Counted from the stretch's first letter, positions 1 through 7,474 are shown. The stretch: DNA of 8,111 nucleotides from JBGSYN01 sp041750975 (GCA_041750975.1 JBGSYN010000055.1:1-8111), one strand, 5' to 3'. The notes: generated by a model from the sequence alone, not told the origin. Made by a program: numbers and translations.

Positions 1-110
1 TTCGTCGAAGTATCTATGTGGTTATCAGAGACCAGAGATACTCAAATTTTCTGGATTCGGACTTTAGGAGGTACTAACGTACTATTTACTGCTCTATAGG
101 GTTTCAGCCT
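1..110. other. AT-rich segment without a recognisable gene
   Basis: The first 100 bases contain 39 G or C, far below the operon genes. No open frame of useful length, RNA gene or insertion-sequence end is recognised. Visible structure is small: a perfect 7-base inverted repeat (AGTATCT at 9-15, AGATACT at 36-42) and a short direct repeat (GTACTA at 71-76 and 79-84). An AGGAGG string at 66-71 is not followed by a usable start codon. It may be intergenic DNA or the edge of transferred DNA; nothing decides between these. Confidence 0.4.
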
Positions 111-168
111 TGACAATCTGCATGGAGTTCATGACGTTAAGGCGCAGTGCTTACCACCGTAACTTGGT

Positions 169-373
169 GGCGGCCTTGCGACGCTTGCGGCCCCGTTGCT
201 GTTTTTCCCTCGATCGCGGTCGGCCCAGGCGGGGCGCTGTTGCTGCATTGGAACATGGTTTCACGCTCCAAACGGCAAGTCCCCCGCGGCTGCGCTTAGC
301 CGGATTGATGTCCATGACGTCGTGGCTCGGCGCCCTGATCGCCGGCCGCATGATCGCCTTCGTCGGGGACTAG
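169..373 (+). pseudogene. Possible C-terminal relic of a small membrane protein (DUF6644-like)
   Basis: The last 33 codons of a plus-strand frame (272-373) end in SWLGALIAGRMIAFVGD and a TAG. This resembles the C-terminal helix of small alphaproteobacterial membrane proteins that end in a Trp-containing helix followed by GR-(M/W/L)-IA-(F/Y), the DUF6644 type as I remember it. Upstream, hydrophobic stretches such as GLATLAAPLLFFP (169-207) lie in a different frame, which suggests a decayed or frameshifted gene. The stop shares a CTAG (370-373) with the convergent peptidase stop. No start or ribosome binding site is convincing. The family link is from memory, and the segment could be a chance open frame in GC-rich DNA. 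Confidence 0.3.
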
Positions 374-2151
374 GCGACTGGATGTTTGGATGATTGGTAA
401 TGGTGAACGGCGGCAAGGGTCGCGATCATTTGCGCGGTGTGGGCATGAATAAAGTCCTGGCAATAGATGGTCTCGTCGGGTGCCTCGGTGATGACCTCAA
501 TCGGGAACAGGCCTTTGTCCCGCTCCTTGGTGAAGACGGGAATGTGCTTGATGACCTCGAATGTCGTGTCTTCGACATAGGGCTTTCTGAATTCGAGCTG
601 GCTTCGATTGAGCTCGACGATCGGCTCATAACCGGCCAGGGCATCGACCATCGCCGAGATCACCGCCTCGCCGCGCTCCTTGAAGCCGGGGTGATAATTG
701 AGGATAAGAAAAAAGCCCTTGGGCAAGGTCCAGCGCTCGAACTCGCGAGGCACGTACCCAGTGAAGGGCCGGGTCCATTCGTGCGACGGGTAGCCGTGGA
801 GATTGAGGTGGAGTTCGGCGCCGGTCCGGTCGCGGCCAAGATAGCGGATCTCATTCTCGAAAGCCCGGTCATAGCGTTCGAGATCGCAGCCGACAGCGGT
901 GTAGCGAGCCGCATGGTGCATGTGGTTCGGATTGCGTTGGACAAGCTCGCGGAATAGCGCATAGCCATCCGGGTTGTTCATCGGCGCAACAGCGAAATTC
1001 GAGGTACCTTCGGCTCTTAGCTGTGCCGCGGCACGAAGCGCCCCTACCGGTCCCGACGGCTCATTCGCGTGCTGGCCGGAAGAAATGACGACGCCGGGCG
1101 CTTCGCCCTTGAAATAGCGCCCCCAAATCGGCCGCCCACGGAACGATCTCGCTTCATAGGCTTCGCCATCGAGCGCATCGAGATGGGCCTTGATGGTCTG
1201 GGGCCCAAGCCAGGTCTCAACCGCCGCCAGATCGGCGGTCGAGCCTTTGATCGGCTTGATGTCCTGCGCCAGCAGGGGATCGGGTGCTGCATGAACATAG
1301 ACTCGGACGGTATGCTCCGTCGCGACGATTTCCGGAACGATTTGCCCGGGCGCGATTTTCCGATCCTCGGCCGCCTTGCCATGACGCGCCTTGAAAATCT
1401 CGAGGCCTGAGAAATAGAGATCCTCGTGCATCGCTTCAGCGGTACTCAGGCACTCTTTGGCGAATGGGAGCGACAACTCATAGAAAGGCGCTTCGATCCG
1501 AAGATGGAGACGGTCGAAATAGGGTTCCACGGTGGTCTGCGGTATCGTCTTCAAGGCCTCGATCGCGCGGGCGAAGGCCAGCTCTTGATCGGTCTCGAGT
1601 GCTTCGTCCACTTGGAGCGCAGGGTCGATGGTACCGGTAATCCGGATCCAGCCGCAATTGGTCAGCACCCGCTGGCCCATCGGATCGGTGAGGAATTTGT
1701 TCGGCGCCACGACTTCGGGAGTACGGATGGTCCCGCCGTCGGACCAAAGAGCCAGCTTATAGCGTGGAGGTCCGTCACCATTAGAGGGTTCGGCGGCTAC
1801 GAATCTCAGCGTACGGTCGCCCACCAGAGCCGTCACGGGATAGCATTCGAGGCGGAAACGGTTGTCATCGGTATCGGTGACGACGGGATAGCGGATCTCG
1901 ATCTCTTGGCTGCCGTCGAGATCGATCTCCTCGAGAAAATGATGAACCAATGGCTTGTAGGCCGAGCGGATGCGCGCCTTAACGCCAGCCGTAGCAAAAA
2001 CTGCTTCGAACCGCCTTCGACGCTGGCTGCCGTCAAACACCCAGAGCTCGATCTCAGCGCCCCGATAGGCGTCAACGGCATAGGCTTCGACGAGTGTTTC
2101 AAGCGTCGATGGCAAGTGCTCATCGACCAGAATTGGTGGCATCTCACTCAT
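370..2151 (-). CDS. M14-family zinc carboxypeptidase-like enzyme, 593 aa, cytoplasmic
   Basis: This is a zinc metallopeptidase of the M14 (carboxypeptidase A) superfamily, predicted to hydrolyse a peptide or amide bond in an imported compound. The catalytic domain is in the C-terminal part. The first zinc-ligand pair lies in SGQHANEPSG (H361 and E364), followed by NPDG (393-396). The third ligand is in LNLHGYPSHEW (H452), and the probable catalytic Glu is in VITEAPDET (E556). The usual DLNRNF motif, which holds the substrate carboxylate, reads CDLERYD (422-428), so Asn is replaced by Glu while R426 is kept. Residues 1 to about 340 match no domain I can name. There is no signal peptide or membrane segment, so it should act in the cytoplasm. 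The frame is open up to 2262, but the ATG at 2151 is chosen because it overlaps the permease stop as ATGA, the usual sign of translational coupling, and the extension is Arg/Pro-rich shadow sequence. It is the last gene of the operon. Family assignment is firm; the substrate is unknown. Confidence 0.9.
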   Translation of the reverse strand: MSEMPPILVDEHLPSTLETLVEAYAVDAYRGAEIELWVFDGSQRRRRFEAVFATAGVKARIRSAYKPLVHHFLEEIDLDGSQEIEIRYPVVTDTDDNRFRLECYPVTALVGDRTLRFVAAEPSNGDGPPRYKLALWSDGGTIRTPEVVAPNKFLTDPMGQRVLTNCGWIRITGTIDPALQVDEALETDQELAFARAIEALKTIPQTTVEPYFDRLHLRIEAPFYELSLPFAKECLSTAEAMHEDLYFSGLEIFKARHGKAAEDRKIAPGQIVPEIVATEHTVRVYVHAAPDPLLAQDIKPIKGSTADLAAVETWLGPQTIKAHLDALDGEAYEARSFRGRPIWGRYFKGEAPGVVISSGQHANEPSGPVGALRAAAQLRAEGTSNFAVAPMNNPDGYALFRELVQRNPNHMHHAARYTAVGCDLERYDRAFENEIRYLGRDRTGAELHLNLHGYPSHEWTRPFTGYVPREFERWTLPKGFFLILNYHPGFKERGEAVISAMVDALAGYEPIVELNRSQLEFRKPYVEDTTFEVIKHIPVFTKERDKGLFPIEVITEAPDETIYCQDFIHAHTAQMIATLAAVHHYQSSKHPVA

Positions 2152-3029
2152 CGGCGGCCCGTTTGTTCGAGGGGATCGAGTTGATCTCTTAGCCAGTCGC
2201 CCAGGAGATTGAGACCGAGGACCGTGAGCATGATGGCGATGCCTGGGAACACGGTCACCCACCAGGCGCTCTGGACATAGTTGCGGCCTTCGGAAAGCAT
2301 CCCGCCCCAGCTCGGAATGAGCGGGTCAACCCCCAAGCCCAGAAACGTCAGACTGCTTTCCAGAAGGATGTTGTTGGCGACGTTCAGGGTCATGAGGATG
2401 ATCAGCGGCCCGAGCGTGTTGGGCAGAATATGGCCGAAGATGATCTTGATGTCCGGCAGTCCGTAGCTGCGTGCGGCGAGGACGAATTCGCGCTCGCGGA
2501 GCGAAAGAACGGCACCGCGCACGAGCCGCGCATATTGCACCCATTGCGAAATGATCATCAACAGGATGATGCGATCGAGACCGGGCCCAATGATCGCGAT
2601 CACGGCGATGGCGAGCAGAATGAACGGCAGCGCCAGCTGGACATCGGCGAACCGCATCAGGAAGATGTCGGCAAGGCCCCGATAATAGCCGGCGACAAGC
2701 CCGATCAGTGTGCCGACGACGACGGCGCCGGTGGCGGAGAGAATGCCGACGATAAAGGAAATCTTGCCGCCGACGATGACGCGGGCGAGGATATCGCGTC
2801 CGAGCGGATCGGTGCCCAGCACATGATCGGCACGCACGAAGGGGGGCGTCAGCCGGGCCGCCAGATCGATCGTCTGGCCGCCGCCCGGGAATATCCAATC
2901 GGCGAACAGCACCAGTAGCCCGAGGGTCAGGGTCAGCGTCGCGCCTGCGACGAACTCGAAATGGAGCAATCGCCGTCGCCAGGTGCTGCGGCGCTTTCCC
3001 TGGAGGATTTTGGGATCGCTCAGGCTCAT
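2148..3029 (-). CDS. Peptide ABC transporter permease, DppC/GsiD type, 293 aa
   Basis: This is the second inner-membrane permease of a dipeptide/oligopeptide-type ABC importer (BPD_transp_1 family). A basic cytoplasmic N-terminus (KRRSTWRRR) precedes the first membrane helix (about 27-47). Next comes the DppC-class periplasmic signature HVLGTDPLGRDILARV (69-84). The EAA loop that contacts the ATPase lies around EFVLAARSYG to HILPN (181-204). Further helices include about 88-113, 133-148 and 255-275, and the length is normal for the family. The ATG at 3029 lies 13 bases after the stop of the DppB-type gene. A GGGG run overlapping that stop gives a modest ribosome binding site about 10 bases before the ATG. 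The stop overlaps the start of the M14 peptidase gene as ATGA. It should pair with the DppB-type permease and the fused ATPase to form the channel. Confidence 0.95.
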   Translation of the reverse strand: MSLSDPKILQGKRRSTWRRRLLHFEFVAGATLTLTLGLLVLFADWIFPGGGQTIDLAARLTPPFVRADHVLGTDPLGRDILARVIVGGKISFIVGILSATGAVVVGTLIGLVAGYYRGLADIFLMRFADVQLALPFILLAIAVIAIIGPGLDRIILLMIISQWVQYARLVRGAVLSLREREFVLAARSYGLPDIKIIFGHILPNTLGPLIILMTLNVANNILLESSLTFLGLGVDPLIPSWGGMLSEGRNYVQSAWWVTVFPGIAIMLTVLGLNLLGDWLRDQLDPLEQTGRR

Positions 3030-3042
3030 CTTCCAGCGGCCC

Positions 3043-3969
3043 CTATTCCGTCCGGATCCGCGGATCGATCAGGCCGTAGACAAGATCGACGGCGAGATTG
3101 GCGGCGACGATCATGATCGCCAGGATCGAGATACAGGCCTGCAGCACCGGATAGTCGCGCTGGCCGATCGCATTGACCGCGAGCGTCCCCATGCCGGGCC
3201 AGTTGAACACCAACTCGACAACGACGATGCCGCCGATCAGGTTGCCGAACTGCAGGCCGAGATAGGTCACCAGCGCAATCGCGCAGTTCCTCAACGCGTG
3301 CTTGTAGACGACGACCCGCTCGCGCAGGCCCTTGCTGCGGGCGACCATGATGTATTGCGCGGACAGGGTCTCCAGCATGGTCGTGCGTACCAGACGGACA
3401 TTGATTGCGGTCAGAATGACGCCGATCGTGACGGCCGGCAGGACCAGCGAGGCAGGACCCGCAAAACCGCTCGCGGGAAAGACCGGAAGGACGATCGAGA
3501 ACAGCAGGACCAGCATCATGCCGAGCCAGAAGTTCGGAAAGGACAGGCCGACCAGCGACAGGACACGGATCAACTGATCGGCCAACCCGCCTCGATGCGT
3601 CGCAGCGTGGATGCCGAGCGGTATCGAGAGGAGGATTGAAACAAGCATCGAGGAAAAAGCGAGAATGAGGGTGGCCGGGAGGGCAATCCCGATCAATTGC
3701 GCCACCGAGCCTCGGAAGAACGAGGTGCCGAGATCGCCGGTCAGCAATCCGCCCATGAAGCTCAGATATTGATGGATGAAAGGCTGGTTGAGGCCGAGCG
3801 CCTCGCGGATACGGGCCAGATCCTCCGCAGTGATATTCATCGCATTGGCGGTCAGCATGACCGCCGGATCTCCGGTGAGTCGGATAATGTAGGAGACGAA
3901 CAACGTGACGATGACGACCACGACGATCGCCTGAATCAATCGCTGTCCAATGAAACGAATTATCGGCAA
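3043..3969 (-). CDS. Peptide ABC transporter permease, DppB/GsiC type, 308 aa, TTG start
   Basis: This is the first inner-membrane permease of the peptide importer. The N-terminus (IRFIGQRLIQAIVVVVIVTL) is typical of DppB proteins, with helix 1 at about 12-30. It is followed by the periplasmic RLTGDPA segment and the LGLNQPFIHQYLSFM element (58-72). The EAA loop is around YIMVARSKGL to HALRN (206-228). The FNWPGMGTLAVNAIGQRDYP block (255-274) and the DPRIR C-terminus (302-306) are also family hallmarks. The start codon is TTG at 3969-3967: an in-frame TGA lies 18 bases upstream of it and the next ATG is at codon 38, inside the conserved N-terminal region, so TTG is the only start that keeps the first helix. 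No strong ribosome binding site is seen. The 72-base leader between this gene and the binding-protein gene contains a GC-rich hairpin. Confidence 0.95.
   Translation of the reverse strand: MPIIRFIGQRLIQAIVVVVIVTLFVSYIIRLTGDPAVMLTANAMNITAEDLARIREALGLNQPFIHQYLSFMGGLLTGDLGTSFFRGSVAQLIGIALPATLILAFSSMLVSILLSIPLGIHAATHRGGLADQLIRVLSLVGLSFPNFWLGMMLVLLFSIVLPVFPASGFAGPASLVLPAVTIGVILTAINVRLVRTTMLETLSAQYIMVARSKGLRERVVVYKHALRNCAIALVTYLGLQFGNLIGGIVVVELVFNWPGMGTLAVNAIGQRDYPVLQACISILAIMIVAANLAVDLVYGLIDPRIRTE
3967..3969 (-). promoter_or_regulatory. TTG start codon with weak ribosome binding site
   Basis: The minus strand reads TTG CCG ATA here. The in-frame TGA at 3990-3988 bounds the frame upstream, and no ATG or GTG lies between. 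The leader just before the TTG has only a weak GGA (3981-3979) as a Shine-Dalgarno candidate. A poor start would keep permease output below that of the binding protein. Confidence 0.6.
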
Positions 3970-3996
3970 ATCAGCAGGTCCGGCGTCTCAACAGGC

Positions 3997-4032
3997 AAAA
4001 AGTAGCCGGGGCGGAAGGTTCGCCTCCGCCCC
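3997..4032 (-). terminator. Intra-operon hairpin with trailing T run (attenuator-like)
   Basis: On the transcribed (minus) strand, GGGGCGGA (4032-4025) and TCCGCCCC (4015-4008) form a perfect 8-base-pair stem with a 9-base loop. Six bases later comes a run of five T (4001-3997). The structure starts 9 bases after the binding-protein stop, and the next gene begins 27 bases beyond the T run. The distance between stem and T run is longer than in a classic intrinsic terminator. Partial termination or 3'-end protection of the upstream messenger is therefore more likely than a full stop. Confidence 0.6.
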
Positions 4033-4041
4033 AGCCGGTCG

Positions 4042-5586
4042 TCATTCCACGGAGACGGGTGCGTAACGCATGCGGTCGTCGGCTGCCGGAATGAAACCCT
4101 GAACCTTTTCGTTCACGCCATAAAGGGTGTCGAGATTGTAAAGTGGCACGTCGAGCGCCTGTTCATGAGCGTAAGCGGCAACTTCCCGGAGGATCTCCTC
4201 CCGGACCTTGGGATCGTAAGTCTGCCGCTGCTCCTCGAGGAGCGCGTCGAGCTTCACGTCCTTGGTATAAGGATTCCAAAACTCGTCCGCATGGAACAGC
4301 AGATAGGCGGTGTTGTCGAAGTCGAAGGTCCATCCGCCCCAGCCGAACTGGAACATCTCGCCAGTATTACCTTCAGGGACGATCTCCGAGAAAAAGACAC
4401 TCGTCTCATGAGGCTTCAAGCTCACCTTGATGCCGACGGCACCCAGATAACTTGCCACCGCCTGCGCCACCTCGCGGAAGGTGTCGTCATTGTTCCTGAT
4501 ATCCAGGACCATCTCGGTGCCGGGGGCGACACCGGCTTCGGCCAGCAGTTCCTGTGATTTCGGGGGATCGTAGGGATAGCGCTCGAGATCCGGATCGTAG
4601 CCGAACGATTTGGCACTCTGCAGGCTCGCAATCGGGCTGCCATAGCCCCTCAAAAGCGCATCGACGATGGCGGTCCGATCGATCGCCATATTGATCGCCT
4701 GGCGGACTCTCGGATCGGCGGTGACCGCGTCGACCGTCTTGAAGCGGATCAGATTGACCGTCGGGCCGGGCACGCTGACAAGCTCGATCGCATCGTTGGC
4801 CTCGATCGTGTCGACCGCACTGATCGGAATATCGAGGGCGACATCGATGCCGCCCGAAAGCAGCTCCGCCATGCGCGTCGCGGGTTCCGGAATGAAGCGG
4901 ATATTGACGGTATCGAGATTGACCTTCTCGCCCCAATAGTCATCGAAGCGGGCAAGCTCGATCCCGACCGAAGGGGTGTAGTCGACGACACTGAAGGGGC
5001 CGGTGCCGACCGGCATCTTGTCGAAGACTTCCTCGCCGACCTCACCGATGTAGGCGGGCGGCACGATCATTGCGCCATAGCCCGCGAGCTTGGTGATCAT
5101 CACCGGATCGGGCTGAGCCATGATGAAATCGACGGTATAGTCGTCGACCACGTCGACCGAGCCGATCGATGTATAGTTGGAGCGCTGGGGACCCTTTTCG
5201 CCTTCCTCGCCCAGCAACCTGTCGAATGTGAATTTGACGGTATCTGCGTTGAAGGGCTCGCCATTGTGGAAGCTCACGCCCTCGCGCAGCGTGAAGCGGA
5301 TGCGGCTGTCGTCGTCGAGGAACTCCCATTTCGTGGCGAGGCCCGGGAGAATTTCTAGCTCTTCGTTGCGAAACACCAACCCGTCGAAAATATTGCTGCC
5401 GATCGATCCCCAGGCGAGCAGGAAGGTGTCAATCGGGTCCAGATTATCCGGGTCGCGCTGTTGCGCCACGTTCAGCGTGCCGGCGGCATGCAACGGATTG
5501 CCGAGCATCAACAACGACAAAACGACGGCCAGGCAGCAAGTCTTCAGTATCCGCAGAGAGCGGCGCAATCGCGATGTCAGGTCCAT
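4042..5586 (-). CDS. Periplasmic peptide-binding protein, SBP_bac_5 family, 514 aa
   Basis: This is the extracytoplasmic binding protein that delivers the substrate to the transporter. A Sec signal peptide is visible: basic n-region (RLRRSLRILK), hydrophobic core (about 18-29) and cleavage near LHA-A (34/35). The cysteines at 17-18 precede the hydrophobic core and do not form a lipobox, so the mature protein should be soluble and periplasmic. Family signatures are REGVSFHNGEPFNADTVKF (101-119), MPVGTGPF (191-198) and DPRVRQAINMAIDR (291-304). The length is close to E. coli GsiB, DppA and related proteins. The ATG follows a good ribosome binding site and lies 16 bases after the ATPase stop. 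The TGA is followed by a hairpin. Family members bind peptides, glutathione, opines, nickel and other ligands, so the substrate cannot be called from sequence alone. Confidence 0.95.
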   Translation of the reverse strand: MDLTSRLRRSLRILKTCCLAVVLSLLMLGNPLHAAGTLNVAQQRDPDNLDPIDTFLLAWGSIGSNIFDGLVFRNEELEILPGLATKWEFLDDDSRIRFTLREGVSFHNGEPFNADTVKFTFDRLLGEEGEKGPQRSNYTSIGSVDVVDDYTVDFIMAQPDPVMITKLAGYGAMIVPPAYIGEVGEEVFDKMPVGTGPFSVVDYTPSVGIELARFDDYWGEKVNLDTVNIRFIPEPATRMAELLSGGIDVALDIPISAVDTIEANDAIELVSVPGPTVNLIRFKTVDAVTADPRVRQAINMAIDRTAIVDALLRGYGSPIASLQSAKSFGYDPDLERYPYDPPKSQELLAEAGVAPGTEMVLDIRNNDDTFREVAQAVASYLGAVGIKVSLKPHETSVFFSEIVPEGNTGEMFQFGWGGWTFDFDNTAYLLFHADEFWNPYTKDVKLDALLEEQRQTYDPKVREEILREVAAYAHEQALDVPLYNLDTLYGVNEKVQGFIPAADDRMRYAPVSVE

Positions 5587-5589
5587 GGT

Positions 5590-5595
5590 TCCCTC
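5590..5595 (-). promoter_or_regulatory. Strong ribosome binding site of the binding-protein gene
   Basis: The minus strand reads GTGAGGGAACC directly before the ATG at 5586. The GAGG core ends five bases from the start codon, the best Shine-Dalgarno site in the operon. It fits the high output needed for a binding protein and confirms the chosen start. Confidence 0.75.
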
Positions 5596-5602
5596 ACTTA
5601 GT

Positions 5603-7474
5603 TTAGTTGCGGACGTATTCGGCGTCAGGCGACGATGCTGCCACGAGATGGCCGGGGGCGACTACACGAAATTCATGCAGAGCGGGTTCGTCGCCCACCC
5701 TTCGCACGGAGCTCGGAATTTCCGCGTCGAGCACGGGGCGCTCCGGCCGATGCGCCGGATCGGCGATCGGCACGGCGGCCAGAAGACGTTTGGTGTAGGG
5801 ATGCTGCGGCGTTTCGAAGATCTGCAGGCGCGTGCCGAGTTCGACGATCTGGCCGAGATACATTACGGCCACCCGGTGGCCGACACGTTCGACCACCGCC
5901 ATGTCGTGCGTGATGAAGAGATAGGCGAGACCGGTCCCGGCCTGCAGATCCATCAACAGATTGAGCACCTGTGCCTGGACCGAGACATCGAGGGCGGATA
6001 CCGCCTCGTCGGCGATGATCAAGGAAGGCTCCGAGGCGAGAGCCCGGGCGATGCAGATCCGCTGGCGCTGGCCGCCCGAGAACTCGTGTGGATAGCGCTC
6101 GGCGAAGCCGGGCTCGAGACCGACGCGTTCAAGGAGTTCCGCCACGCGTTTGCGTCCGGCCGCCCGGCCTTCGATCAGGCCATGGGTTGCCGCGGGCTCG
6201 ATAATACTGGCGCCCGCCGTTTTGCGTGGATTGAGCGAGCCGTAAGGGTCCTGAAAGACGTATTGGATGGCCCGTTGGCACTGTCTCCGCGCCGCCGGCG
6301 GCAGGGTGAAGATGTCGTTGCCCTTGAACCGCACGGTGCCGGAAACGGGCTTGACGAGCTGTTGGATCGTCCTGCCGACGGTCGATTTGCCGCTCCCCGA
6401 TTCACCGACCAGGGCGAGCGTTTCGCCCGGATAAATCGAGAAGGTGACATTTTCCGCCGCATGGACCCGATGGGTGATGCGGTGAAACAGGCCGCCCCGA
6501 AAGTCATACCGCGTCGTCAGGGCTTCGATTGCGAGGAGCGGTTTGGTGCGGTCGGGTTCGGGATGGACGGCGTTGCTCTTGGCGGGACCTGGACCCGCCC
6601 CGTTGGCGACGTGGTCGAACCGCATCGGTCCAGGACGACCCCGCATGCTGCCGATCCGGGGCACCGCATTGAGCAGCGATTTGGTGTAATCCGCCTTCGG
6701 TGCGCTGAAGATTTGTGCCACCGGGCCGAATTCGACGCGCCTGCCATTGCGCATCACCAGGACATCGTCCGCCATTTCGGCGACAACGCCCATATCGTGG
6801 CTGATGAAGATGACGGCTGTCTCCAAACTGTGCTGGAGATCCCGGATAATGGTCAGGATTTGAGCCTGGATGGTCACATCGAGCGCCGTCGTCGGTTCGT
6901 CCGCGATCAGAACCTTCGGCCGGCAGGAGAGCGCCATGGCGATCATCGCCCGCTGCCGCATGCCACCCGATAGCTGGTGAGGATAGCTGTTCAGGGTCCG
7001 CGCGGCATTCGGCAGACGAACCAGATCCATGAGGTCGAGTGCCATTCTCCAGGCTTCCCGCGCACTCACTTGCCGATGCAGCGTAATCGTCTCGACGATC
7101 TGGGAGCCGATGGTGAAAACCGGGTTGAGCGAGGTCATCGGCTCCTGAAAGATCATGGCAAGCTCATTGCCGCGAATGCTTCGGAGCGCCGTATCGTCGG
7201 CCTCGACTAGGTCGATCTCGCCGCCGAGCACCTCGCTTCGAAACACAATCCGTCCGGTCCTGATCCTGCCGCCGAGATAGTGGACGAGGCCGAGCAAGGC
7301 GAGGGCGGAGACGGATTTGCCGGAACCGGATTCACCGACGATCGCCAGCGTTCGATTCGCCTCCAGGTCATAGGAAAGGCCATCGACGGCAATCGTCGAC
7401 GATGCGCCATCGCCAAATCCAACGCTTAAGTGGCGTACCGAAAGGATTGCCGAAGGCGCTTGGCCTGGTGTCAC
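5603..7474 (-). CDS. Fused two-domain peptide ABC transporter ATPase, GsiA-like (DppD-DppF fusion), 623 aa
   Basis: This protein carries both nucleotide-binding domains of a peptide importer. Domain 1 has Walker A GESGSGKS (47-54), Q-loop Q110, signature LSGGMRQR (168-175), Walker B VLIADEP (E193) and H-loop H226. Domain 2 has Walker A GESGSGKST (357-365), Q408, signature FSGGQRQR (465-472), Walker B LIIADEA (E490) and H523. All catalytic elements are present in both halves, so two working ATP sites are expected. A linker (about 270-312) rich in Gly, Pro and Arg joins them. The C-terminus (EIPSSVRRVGDEPALHEF) lacks the Cys-rich GCxFxxRCP segment common in DppD/DppF tails. The GTG at 7474 is used because a TGA lies directly upstream in frame and no ATG precedes the first beta strand. 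It is the first gene of the operon, and its length equals that of E. coli GsiA as remembered. A single protein would serve both permeases. Confidence 0.95.
   Translation of the reverse strand: MTPGQAPSAILSVRHLSVGFGDGASSTIAVDGLSYDLEANRTLAIVGESGSGKSVSALALLGLVHYLGGRIRTGRIVFRSEVLGGEIDLVEADDTALRSIRGNELAMIFQEPMTSLNPVFTIGSQIVETITLHRQVSAREAWRMALDLMDLVRLPNAARTLNSYPHQLSGGMRQRAMIAMALSCRPKVLIADEPTTALDVTIQAQILTIIRDLQHSLETAVIFISHDMGVVAEMADDVLVMRNGRRVEFGPVAQIFSAPKADYTKSLLNAVPRIGSMRGRPGPMRFDHVANGAGPGPAKSNAVHPEPDRTKPLLAIEALTTRYDFRGGLFHRITHRVHAAENVTFSIYPGETLALVGESGSGKSTVGRTIQQLVKPVSGTVRFKGNDIFTLPPAARRQCQRAIQYVFQDPYGSLNPRKTAGASIIEPAATHGLIEGRAAGRKRVAELLERVGLEPGFAERYPHEFSGGQRQRICIARALASEPSLIIADEAVSALDVSVQAQVLNLLMDLQAGTGLAYLFITHDMAVVERVGHRVAVMYLGQIVELGTRLQIFETPQHPYTKRLLAAVPIADPAHRPERPVLDAEIPSSVRRVGDEPALHEFRVVAPGHLVAASSPDAEYVRN

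Noticed and set aside
154..170. CCACC/GGTGG inverted repeat with 7-base loop
   Set aside because: A 5-bp stem without a T run or context is expected by chance and does not support a terminator.
1426..2184. Plus-strand open frame of 252 codons opposite the peptidase gene
   Set aside because: It has no family motif and lies inside the coding region of a protein with clear M14 residues and operon context.
2152..2262. Upstream extension of the peptidase frame by 37 codons
   Set aside because: It lies within the permease coding sequence, is rich in Arg, His and Pro, and the ATG at 2151 with ATGA overlap is the natural start.
5569..5586. Lipoprotein signal suggested by Cys 17-18 of the binding protein
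   Set aside because: The cysteines come before the hydrophobic core and no L-x-G/A-C lipobox is present; a Sec type I site near residue 34 fits better.
5177..6973. Plus-strand open frame of 598 codons opposite the ATPase gene
   Set aside because: It is antisense to two complete ATP-binding domains with all motifs; its product is charged low-complexity sequence with no recognisable domain. High GC makes such long antisense frames common.
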